Assembly (NCBI GenBank): GCA_017536845.1
Contig: JAFWCP010000168.1
Coordinates: forward strand, 1-5,537
Direction of reading: 5' to 3'
DNA from: Solobacterium sp.
GTDB lineage: Bacteria; Bacillota_I; Bacilli_A; Erysipelotrichales; Erysipelotrichaceae
Length of the DNA: 5,537 nt
The stretch's first letter is position 1. Each line of letters opens with the position of its first letter. Positions 1 through 5,100 of the stretch are shown here, piece after piece. The notes beneath the pieces are model-generated. The model made no database searches. It saw only the letters and a list, made by a program, of their open reading frames with translations, and was not told where the DNA came from. A program made the translations under genes and the position numbers.

Positions 1-69
1 GAGCTCGGCCCTGTCGCACAGTACAAGGGCAAGAAGGCGTTCTACAACGTCAAGGCTCTGTCCAAATAA
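1..69 (+). CDS. 3' end of an unidentified gene
   Basis: Frame 1 is open from the window edge to a TAA at 67-69 and gives 22 residues ending in NVKALSK. The tail is rich in lysine, with aromatic residues in between. It is followed 35 bases later by an intrinsic terminator on the same strand, which supports it being the end of a real transcription unit. I do not recognise the family from so short a piece, and nothing visible indicates a function. The start lies outside the window. Confidence 0.55.
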   Translation, partial: ELGPVAQYKGKKAFYNVKALSK

Positions 70-104
70 TTCAGACAGAAACCAGACTCTGAAATCTTAA
101 AGAA

Positions 105-143
105 ATCGAAAGAAGCGTCTCTCATTCGAGATGCTTCTTTTTT
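105..143 (+). terminator. Intrinsic terminator after the first partial gene
   Basis: A hairpin pairs 111-121 (AGAAGCGTCTC) with 128-138 (GAGATGCTTCT) around a six-base loop. All eleven pairs form, one of them G-U. The stem can extend through A109-A110 pairing with T139-T140, and the right arm runs into a T-tract to 143. The orientation fits termination of the + strand gene ending at 69 and separates it from the deacetylase gene. Confidence 0.85.
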
Positions 144-156
144 CTGTTTCTTGTTG

Positions 157-162
157 TAGAAT
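157..162 (+). promoter_or_regulatory. Possible -10 element of the deacetylase gene
   Basis: TAGAAT at 157-162 differs from the TATAAT consensus at one position and lies 21 bases before the first ATG of the deacetylase gene. A promoter is needed here because a terminator closes the upstream unit. No convincing -35 hexamer sits 16-18 bases upstream, where the sequence is the right arm and T-tract of that terminator. The assignment is weak. Confidence 0.3.
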
Positions 163-183
163 AAAGGGAGCAAAGGGGGAAAG

Positions 184-1680
184 ATGATGATACGCAAACA
201 TATTGCAGCCGCGCTTTCGGCAATCATGCTCGCAGATATCCTGCCGGTTTTCGCAGTGGAAAACGGCTGGGAGACAGTCGGCGGCAAATACTACTGGTAT
301 GAAAACGGTGTAAAGCAGGGAACATCCGAAGATGATAAAGGCGTCATAGGTGACGGCGTTATCAGAGGAAGAGAAATCTATGACCCTGAAAGTGATGCCT
401 GGTACTGGCTCGACGCCGCATATGACGGGGCCAAGGCTACCGATAAGGAAGTCTGGATTCCCTATCTCTACCAGGGGGAAGAACCGGGTTCTACAGACGG
501 CAAATGGGTCCGCTATGATGAAGACGGCATGATGGTCAAGGGCTGGTACGACAATGCAAACGGTACCTACTTCTATGACCGGGACACCGGCGCCATGGAC
601 AAAGGCTATTACACGGTCGGCGGATATACCTACCATTTTGACGAGGTCACCGGCGTTTTGCTGCAGTCAGGCCACTGGCTGCGGGTGGATGGTGCCCTGT
701 ACTGGTATGAAAACGGCGTCAGGCAGGGGACCGAAGGACGCGGCAAGGAAATCTATGATCCTTCCAGTGACGGCTGGTACTGGCTTGACGCGGTGCAGGG
801 CGGCCAGAAGGCAGTCAATAAGGATGTCTATCTGGAAGATGATGACAAATGGGTCCACTACGATGAAGACGGCAGGATGATCCACGGCTGGTACCAGGAT
901 GGCGATGACTGGTATTACTTCGATGAGGAAACCGGCGCCATGTACAAGGGAACGAATATCGTCGAAGGCGTTTCGTATGACTTTGATGAATATACCGGCG
1001 TCCTGATCGGCCGGACATACATTCCCAGACCGAAGGTCGAAGATAACAAGACCATCTATCTGACCTATGATGACGGGCCGGGCCAGTATACCGACAGGCT
1101 GCTGGATATCCTGGCAAAATATGACGTCAAGGCAACCTTCTTCGTGACGGCCGGGTATCCTGGCTATGCCTACTGCATGCACAGGGCGTATGAAGAAGGC
1201 CATACCGTTGCCGTGCATACGGCTTCGCACAACTACGCGACAATCTATGCCAGCGAGGATGCCTACTGGCGTGATTTTGACCGGATCAACCAGATCGTCT
1301 GTGACCAGACCGGCCACTATACAACGCTGTTCCGCTTCCCGGGCGGCTCTTCCAATACGGTATCCCGCAACTATAACAGGGGCATCATGAGCAGGCTGGT
1401 CGTACAGGCCGGCCAGAAGGGCTACACGTACTTTGACTGGAATGTCGACAGCAACGATGCCGGCGGCGCAACCAATTCCGACGTCATCTTCAACAATGTC
1501 GTTTCCGGCATTGCCGCCAACAGCAGATACGGGGTTCCGTCCGTTGTCCTCCAGCATGACATCAAGAGCTATTCTGTCAACGCGGTGGAAAGGATCATCA
1601 ACTGGGGCCTGAACAACGGCTACCATTTTGAAACCCTGGACGCAAATTCCTATACGGCGCATCATGGCGTAAACAACTGA
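184..1680 (+). CDS. Secreted NodB-type polysaccharide deacetylase with cell-wall-binding repeats
   Basis: This is probably a carbohydrate esterase family 4 enzyme that removes N-acetyl groups from peptidoglycan or another surface polysaccharide outside the cell. Residues 1-24 form a signal peptide (basic RKH, hydrophobic core, likely cleavage after VFA). Residues 28-276 are aromatic, glycine- and aspartate-rich repeats of the choline/glucan-binding type, present as two large copies that probably hold the enzyme on the wall. The NodB domain fills about 288-490 with every motif intact: TYDDGP (D296 probable catalytic base, D297 metal ligand), HTASH (H345 and H349 metal ligands), RFPGG (R384), DWNVD (D418) and LQHD (H458). 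No LPXTG anchor or transmembrane tail is present. Two adjacent ATGs (184, 187) follow the purine-rich AAAGGGGGA (172-180). The second has the more usual spacing, and the choice only changes Met1. The gene is monocistronic, with a terminator directly after it. Substrate (GlcNAc, MurNAc or another sugar) cannot be decided from sequence. Confidence 0.95.
   Translation: MMIRKHIAAALSAIMLADILPVFAVENGWETVGGKYYWYENGVKQGTSEDDKGVIGDGVIRGREIYDPESDAWYWLDAAYDGAKATDKEVWIPYLYQGEEPGSTDGKWVRYDEDGMMVKGWYDNANGTYFYDRDTGAMDKGYYTVGGYTYHFDEVTGVLLQSGHWLRVDGALYWYENGVRQGTEGRGKEIYDPSSDGWYWLDAVQGGQKAVNKDVYLEDDDKWVHYDEDGRMIHGWYQDGDDWYYFDEETGAMYKGTNIVEGVSYDFDEYTGVLIGRTYIPRPKVEDNKTIYLTYDDGPGQYTDRLLDILAKYDVKATFFVTAGYPGYAYCMHRAYEEGHTVAVHTASHNYATIYASEDAYWRDFDRINQIVCDQTGHYTTLFRFPGGSSNTVSRNYNRGIMSRLVVQAGQKGYTYFDWNVDSNDAGGATNSDVIFNNVVSGIAANSRYGVPSVVLQHDIKSYSVNAVERIINWGLNNGYHFETLDANSYTAHHGVNN
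265..1011 (+). repeat. Intragenic duplication of the wall-binding module
   Basis: Two homologous protein modules sit in tandem: copy 1 is about residues 28-162 (265-669) and copy 2 about residues 163-276 (670-1011). Both run in the same order through YWYENGV-QG, EIYDP-SD-WYWLDA, a KWV-YDEDG segment, a GWY segment, a TGAM-KG segment and TGVL. The match is also visible in DNA: the bases for YWYENGV at 290-312 and 698-720 are nearly identical. Copy 1 is longer by about 21 residues, mainly through a stretch after QG (about 47-60) and another around the IPYLYQGEEPG segment (about 92-107). Confidence 0.85.
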
Positions 1681-1682
1681 TG

Positions 1683-1704
1683 AGAAAGGTCGAAAGACCT
1701 TTTT
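1683..1704 (+). terminator. Small intrinsic terminator of the deacetylase gene
   Basis: AAAGGTC (1685-1691) pairs with GACCTTT (1696-1702) around a GAAA tetraloop (1692-1695). A further A-U and G-U pair at the base are possible, and a run of five T ends at 1704. It begins two bases after the TGA stop. GNRA-type loops are stabilising, which makes this short stem credible. It overlaps the promoter proposed for the next gene. Confidence 0.75.
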
Positions 1705-1718
1705 CTTCATGGTAAAAT
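1690..1718 (+). promoter_or_regulatory. Extended -10 promoter directing a likely leaderless transcript
   Basis: TAAAAT at 1713-1718 is preceded by TG at 1710-1711 with one base between, giving an extended -10 (TGGTAAAAT). TCGAAA at 1690-1695 is a 4-of-6 match to the -35 consensus with an exact 17-base spacer, and it lies in the loop region of the preceding terminator. The expected start point, about 7 bases after the -10, falls on or next to the ATG at 1725. Confidence 0.65.
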
Positions 1719-1724
1719 AGGGCC

Positions 1725-2474
1725 ATGAAAACAAAGGAAACGCTTGATCTGGAGAAAGCCCTGCAGGAAAGGGCCGTAAAGCGCAGGGAATACGGAACCC
1801 AGGAAGTGACGGTCGGCTTTGCCCATGACGGCCATGGCGATGAGATCGCCGACTTTATGACCATTGATTCTGACGGCATAGTCCGTTGCTATGAACTGAA
1901 GGTTTCGCTGGCGGATTTAAGAAGTGAGGCGAAGAAGTCATGGTATGGGGATTACAACTACCTGGTGGTCTCTGACAGCCTGGATGCCGCCTCACCCAAC
2001 TGGGGCAACTACATTCCGCCTTATGTCGGGATCCTTGTCGGCAAGGGGTTAAAAACACGGCGGTCGGCAAAGAAAAAGGAAATCAGCGAAGAGACAAGGA
2101 ACATGTTAAGGGATTCTCTGATCCGGACGCTGTTCTGGAAGATGGAAGGCTATCGGGACGCGGATTCTCTGGAAAAGACAAAAGAGCTGCAGAAGAAGCT
2201 GAAGGAAACCGAAGAGGCGTTTGACGCGTATAAGATCACCCATGACCGGCTGGTCTTTGAGGCTGAGGATTATGCGCTCTATTACGGCCGCAACCATCAG
2301 GCGCAGGGTGTATCCCTGACGGAGCTGGCCCGCAGAGAACGGCGGGAATACTTTCAGCGGCAGAAAGGGCAGATGACATGGGTAAACGGCAGATGCCCGG
2401 TATGCGGATATGAAGGACAGGAATCGGACTGGTGTCCGGCCTGCGGGAGTGATCTGAGGAGGCTTGCTAAATGA
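1725..2474 (+). CDS. PD-(D/E)XK nuclease-fold protein with C-terminal zinc ribbon (MmcB-like N-terminal region)
   Basis: Residues about 22-105 resemble the PD-(D/E)XK nuclease core, especially the MmcB DNA-repair-like group. D43 in an ADF strand is followed by the E57-L58-K59 signature, then a basic segment with aromatic residues and a hydrophobic strand (YLVVSD, 79-84). These residues suggest metal-dependent DNA cleavage or binding; the activity is inferred. Residues about 147-180 are charged and heptad-like, probably a coiled-coil linker. The C-terminus holds a four-cysteine zinc ribbon (C224, C227, C237, C240) suited to nucleic-acid or protein contact. No signal peptide is seen, so it is presumably cytoplasmic. 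ATG 1725 has no Shine-Dalgarno site and sits seven bases after a -10 element. The next in-frame ATG (residue 45) would remove D43, so the upstream start is preferred. It overlaps the downstream membrane-protein gene by four bases. Alternatives are a nuclease-fold DNA-binding protein or a catalytically inactive relative. Confidence 0.75.
   Translation: MKTKETLDLEKALQERAVKRREYGTQEVTVGFAHDGHGDEIADFMTIDSDGIVRCYELKVSLADLRSEAKKSWYGDYNYLVVSDSLDAASPNWGNYIPPYVGILVGKGLKTRRSAKKKEISEETRNMLRDSLIRTLFWKMEGYRDADSLEKTKELQKKLKETEEAFDAYKITHDRLVFEAEDYALYYGRNHQAQGVSLTELARRERREYFQRQKGQMTWVNGRCPVCGYEGQESDWCPACGSDLRRLAK
2456..2462 (+). promoter_or_regulatory. Ribosome binding site fixing the start of the membrane protein gene
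   Basis: GAGGAGG lies inside the last codons of the upstream gene, eight bases before ATG 2471. It is the strongest Shine-Dalgarno sequence in the window. It decides the start and supports translational coupling through the ATGA stop-start overlap at 2471-2474. Confidence 0.85.
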
Positions 2475-2794
2475 AGAAAATCGAAACGATGAGCGATCAT
2501 GAGATGCTTGTGGAACTGCTGCAGGCAAAGCGGCGCAATGATATCATCAGCATTGTCGTCATCATCCTGCTGCTGGTGCTGATCGGGGTGGTGATCTATG
2601 CCGTCCATACCTATGGGCCTATGATCAGAGCCTATATCGAAGAAATGGACGATACCGTGCAGAAGGTCAATGAGACGGTGGATGAGCTCTACGAACTGAA
2701 GCAGACCTTGCAGGGGTATCTGGATTCCATCCAGGAGCACCTGAACGGGCTGAAGGAAGGTTTTGAAAACCTGCTTCCTTCCTGGCTGCATTAA
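2471..2794 (+). CDS. Small single-span membrane protein with extracytoplasmic coiled coil
   Basis: The 107-residue product has a polar N-terminus (1-24) ending in KRR (20-22) and then N23 and D24. One strongly hydrophobic helix follows (about 25-45), then an acidic amphipathic stretch (about 52-100) with heptad-like spacing of hydrophobic residues. By the positive-inside rule the N-terminus would be cytoplasmic and the coiled coil outside. No catalytic motif is visible and I do not recognise a named family; it superficially resembles small DUF948-like or YtxH-like envelope proteins. The four-base overlap with the nuclease-like gene and the strong ribosome site imply co-expression at a matched or higher level. 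A shared function is inferred from this arrangement alone. A terminator follows 23 bases after the stop. Confidence 0.8.
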   Translation: MKKIETMSDHEMLVELLQAKRRNDIISIVVIILLLVLIGVVIYAVHTYGPMIRAYIEEMDDTVQKVNETVDELYELKQTLQGYLDSIQEHLNGLKEGFENLLPSWLH

Positions 2795-2817
2795 GCCTTT
2801 TCCATACGTGTATGATG

Positions 2818-2848
2818 AAACCTGAAAGGACAGTTCTTTCAGGTTTTT
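2818..2848 (+). terminator. Strong intrinsic terminator of the two-gene unit
   Basis: AAACCTGAAAG (2818-2828) pairs perfectly with CTTTCAGGTTT (2836-2846) over eleven base pairs, with a short loop between. The right arm runs into TTTTT and a further T-rich stretch to about 2858. The asymmetry (T-rich only on the right) favours + strand termination. Confidence 0.9.
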
Positions 2849-2894
2849 GTTTTTGTTTCGGAAACATTCGCCGGTGTTTTGAACCTCGGGAAAA

Positions 2895-2909
2895 ATGTAA
2901 GCGATTGAA
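2895..2909 (+). promoter_or_regulatory. Possible catabolite-responsive (cre-like) element
   Basis: ATGTAAGCGATTGAA fits the broad CcpA operator pattern WTGNAANCGNWNNCW at all fixed positions but one (A for the C near the right end). It lies about 90 bases upstream of the -10 of the PAP2 gene and beyond the phased half-site array. That is an unusual place for repression and would suit distant activation or nothing at all. A chance match cannot be excluded. Confidence 0.25.
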
Positions 2910-2912
2910 TTG

Positions 2913-2962
2913 TTTAAAGTTTCTTAAGATTGTAAAAACCTTCCCTTAAGAATTGCTTAACT
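2913..2962 (+). promoter_or_regulatory. Phased direct-repeat array, probable OmpR-family response regulator site
   Basis: Four related hexamers lie on one 11-base register: TTTAAA (2913-2918), TTAAGA (2924-2929), TTAAGA (2946-2951) and TTAACT (2957-2962), with starts separated by 11, 22 and 11 bases. Eleven-base direct repeats with five-base spacers are the known binding geometry of OmpR/PhoB-family regulators. Known examples are the Bacillus PhoP box (TT(A/T/C)ACA repeats) and the streptococcal CiaR box (TTTAAG-N5-TTTAAG). The last half-site ends two bases before the weak -35, a position typical of activation. Which regulator binds is not determined. Confidence 0.6.
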
Positions 2963-2964
2963 GG

Positions 2965-2993
2965 CTGGAACAATAAATAAAAAAGAGTATACT
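2965..2993 (+). promoter_or_regulatory. Promoter of the PAP2 phosphatase gene
   Basis: TATACT at 2988-2993 is a good -10. The hexamer 17 bases upstream (CTGGAA, 2965-2970) matches the -35 consensus at only three positions. A poor -35 directly beside the phased repeats suggests an activator-dependent promoter. Transcription would start near 3000, leaving a leader of about 17 bases with GGAGG (3006-3010) before the ATG at 3017. Confidence 0.6.
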
Positions 2994-3016
2994 TGTAGAG
3001 CCTATGGAGGTAAGTT

Positions 3017-3685
3017 ATGTTAAGAACCGCGATTCGCAGATATCCGCTGCTGACGGCAGCTGCTCTGTTTGGACTTAACTGTCTGTTATTCTTCTATATT
3101 CAGACATATGTGCATGTTCCTGCACATCATATATATTCCCGGGGGGATGAACTGATCCCGTTCAACCGCTACTTTGTCATTCCTTATTTCAGCTGGCATG
3201 CCGAACTGTTCCTGATTGAAGTTTATTACTGGCTGAAGAAGGATATGGACGGCTTTGAAAAGATGACCCTGACCCTGAATGCAGGCTACCTGCTCAGCTC
3301 GATCATCTTCCTGCTGTTCCCGTCCTATATCAACCTCAGGCCGGCCATCGTCTATGGTGACGACCTGTGCGCACACCTTGTCCGCTTCCTGTATGTCATC
3401 GATGACAGCCGCAACGTCTGTCCGTCCCTGCACGTCAGCTTCTGTGTGATCATGATGCTGATATATAACAGAGGGGAGCACAATTACGCAGCCAGGCTCG
3501 CGTTCAATGCCTGGAATGTCACGATCATGATGTCGACCCTGTTCCTGAGACAGCACAGCGTCATCGACTTCATGGCCGGCATCATCTTCGGCCTTGCCGT
3601 TGACGGCATCGTGCAGAGGGCACTCAAAAAGGCACCGGACCTTGCCCTGCAGTTTGCCGTCAAGAATTCCGACAGCCGACGTTAA
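3017..3685 (+). CDS. PAP2-superfamily integral membrane phosphatase
   Basis: This is a membrane-embedded acid phosphatase-fold protein that probably hydrolyses a lipid phosphate or pyrophosphate, such as phosphatidate, phosphatidylglycerol phosphate or undecaprenyl pyrophosphate. The 222 residues form about six hydrophobic helices (near 9-30, 52-72, 83-105, 138-151, 157-177 and 182-200). The family motifs are present: R108-P109 from motif 1 (without the usual lysine seven residues earlier), C135-PSLH with H139 from motif 2, and R178-Q-H180-x3-D184 from motif 3. Here H180 is the expected nucleophile, supported by D184. The segment DELIPF near residue 44 is also usual in one group of these proteins. 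The start is fixed by GGAGG six bases upstream. The gene is monocistronic, with its own regulated-looking promoter and a terminator. The substrate cannot be told from sequence, and some relatives act as transferases instead. Confidence 0.88.
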   Translation: MLRTAIRRYPLLTAAALFGLNCLLFFYIQTYVHVPAHHIYSRGDELIPFNRYFVIPYFSWHAELFLIEVYYWLKKDMDGFEKMTLTLNAGYLLSSIIFLLFPSYINLRPAIVYGDDLCAHLVRFLYVIDDSRNVCPSLHVSFCVIMMLIYNRGEHNYAARLAFNAWNVTIMMSTLFLRQHSVIDFMAGIIFGLAVDGIVQRALKKAPDLALQFAVKNSDSRR

Positions 3686-3688
3686 CAC

Positions 3689-3716
3689 ATCAGGCATATC
3701 TGCCTGATATTTTTTT
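3689..3716 (+). terminator. Intrinsic terminator of the PAP2 gene
   Basis: ATCAGGCA (3689-3696) pairs perfectly with TGCCTGAT (3701-3708) around a TATC loop. One A then precedes seven T (3710-3716). It starts four bases after the TAA stop. Confidence 0.9.
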
Positions 3717-3735
3717 ATGATAAAACATTATTCAA

Positions 3736-3744
3736 TGATATACT
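3736..3744 (+). promoter_or_regulatory. Extended -10 promoter of the permease-macrodomain unit
   Basis: TGATATACT is an extended -10 with TATACT at 3739-3744. No good -35 exists: the sequence 16-18 bases upstream is the end of the preceding terminator, with only about three matches, which the TG extension can compensate. The start point would be near 3751, leaving a leader of about 27 bases that carries AAAGGGAG (3764-3771) before ATG 3778. Confidence 0.6.
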
Positions 3745-3777
3745 ATAAGGAACAAGCAAACAGAAAGGGAGAATCCT

Positions 3778-5100
3778 ATGCAGTCATTTACAAAGAAACT
3801 TTCCGATCTTTCCGACCGGCTGGCAAAGCAGCGTGATGTCTCGGCCATCAAGAATTCCTTTATGGACATGATGCCGTTAATCATCTGCGGTTCGTTTGCG
3901 ATCCTGTTCCAGAATGTCATCTGTTCCACCAACCCGGGCTATCTGTCCCTGGCCAACATTCCCGGCATGAGCTGGCTTTCGGTGCTGTCGCCGATGTTCG
4001 GGGCGATCAACTACGCCTGCATGAATTTCATGAGCATCGGCGTGGTCATGATGATTGCCTTCCATATCGGGGAAAGCTACGGCAATACGGATAAGGCGCT
4101 GATGTTGAATGCGGTTGCCTGCTTTGTGACCCTGTGCGCTACCAGCGTGGAAAGAACGGTCACCAGCCCTGCCGGGGAAGAGTTCACGGCAACAATAACA
4201 AATGTCCTGGCATCCAGTTACACCAGCGCTTCCGGCCTGTTTGTGGCGATCTTTGTCGGCCTTGTTTCCTCCAGGCTGTACCTGTATTTTGCCGGCAAGA
4301 AGAGCTTGACCATCAAGCTGCCGGAATCAGTGCCGGAAATCGTCTCCAAGTCCTTTGCCGTGCTGTTCCCGGTGGTCTTCTCTGTCTTTATCATTTCCGG
4401 CGTTGGTCTGGGGTTCTTACTGGCAACGAAAATGACGATGTTTGATGCGATCACCGCCTTTATCCAGGCGCCGTTGACAAAGGCGCTGACCGGCCTGCCC
4501 GGCTTCCTGCTTGTCTATGTTGTTGCCAACCTGCTCTGGTGCATCGGCATCAACGGCACTTCGGTGCTTTCGGCCATCACCACGCCGGTATTGCTTGGCG
4601 CTCTTCTGCAGAATACGGACGCCCGCAGCAACGGCCTACCGATGCCCAACATCATCAACGCGTCTTTTGCGTCCTCGTATACCTATATCACCGGTTCGGG
4701 CATGACCGGCGGCCTGGTCATTGCCATCCTGCTGTTTTCAAAGCGGGAGGACTATCGCTCGATTGCCAAGCTGGAGATTCCCTGCGGCATCTTCAACATC
4801 AACGAACCGATTGTCTTTGGCCTGCCGATTGTCATGAACCCGATGATGGCGATTCCCTTTGTCTTAGCGCCGGCCGCATCCAGCGTTACGGCATATCTGT
4901 TAACCAAGGTCGGTTTTGCCGGAACCATGTATATCCAGGCGCCATGGACCACGCCTGCCTTCCTGCAGGCATTCCTGTCGGCCGGCGGCAACATCGGTGC
5001 CGGCGTCACCCAGCTTATCTGCATTGCCGTTGCGACGGCGGTGTATACGCCGTTTGTGCTGATGGCCAATGGCCAGGCTGAAAAGAAGGGAGAACAGTAA
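3778..5100 (+). CDS. PTS EIIC permease, lactose/cellobiose (CelB) family
   Basis: This is the membrane-spanning sugar channel of a phosphotransferase system, which imports a sugar while EIIB phosphorylates it. The 440 residues match the usual family length. They start with an amphipathic segment and contain about ten hydrophobic helices. Family landmarks are a WCIGINGTSV segment at about 255-264, FNINEPIVFGLP with N342-E343-P344, MNPMMAIPF, and PWTTP at 389-393. E343 corresponds to the substrate-contacting glutamate of the NEP motif. N259 sits exactly 84 residues before it, where the structurally studied ChbC of Bacillus cereus has a histidine. No EIIA or EIIB gene is in the window, so these partners must come from elsewhere, possibly shared. 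A beta-glucoside or other disaccharide is likely, but the substrate is unproven. AGGGAG precedes the ATG with normal spacing. The macrodomain gene follows with no gap. Confidence 0.93.
   Translation: MQSFTKKLSDLSDRLAKQRDVSAIKNSFMDMMPLIICGSFAILFQNVICSTNPGYLSLANIPGMSWLSVLSPMFGAINYACMNFMSIGVVMMIAFHIGESYGNTDKALMLNAVACFVTLCATSVERTVTSPAGEEFTATITNVLASSYTSASGLFVAIFVGLVSSRLYLYFAGKKSLTIKLPESVPEIVSKSFAVLFPVVFSVFIISGVGLGFLLATKMTMFDAITAFIQAPLTKALTGLPGFLLVYVVANLLWCIGINGTSVLSAITTPVLLGALLQNTDARSNGLPMPNIINASFASSYTYITGSGMTGGLVIAILLFSKREDYRSIAKLEIPCGIFNINEPIVFGLPIVMNPMMAIPFVLAPAASSVTAYLLTKVGFAGTMYIQAPWTTPAFLQAFLSAGGNIGAGVTQLICIAVATAVYTPFVLMANGQAEKKGEQ

Noticed and set aside
134..162. A full sigma-A promoter for the deacetylase gene
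   Set aside because: Only the -10 (157-162) is plausible. The -35 position falls in the T-rich arm of the terminator with poor match, so only a weak -10 was annotated.
265..1011. Repeat array as a CRISPR or mobile-element signal
   Set aside because: The repeats are in frame, of unequal length and code for aromatic wall-binding motifs. There are no short identical repeats with unique spacers and no terminal inverted repeats.
667..1734. Long open frame on the minus strand opposite the deacetylase gene
   Set aside because: It is the reverse shadow of a gene with complete NodB motifs. Its product shows no recognisable motif, is rich in Val/Ile/Asp from complemented codons, and would cross the terminator and promoter at 1683-1718.
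3086..3697. Minus-strand open frame opposite the PAP2 gene
   Set aside because: It is antisense to a membrane protein with intact PAP2 motifs. The product is His/Asp/Gln-rich without domain features, as expected from reading hydrophobic codons backwards.
3717..3777. Possible operator or riboswitch in the leader of the permease gene
   Set aside because: The leader is only about 27 bases, and I found no convincing inverted repeat, antiterminator hairpin or cre site between the terminator and the start codon.
4539..5081. Plus-strand open frame inside the EIIC gene in another reading frame
   Set aside because: It yields a His/Arg/Cys-rich product with no motif and overlaps conserved EIIC sequence in the correct frame.
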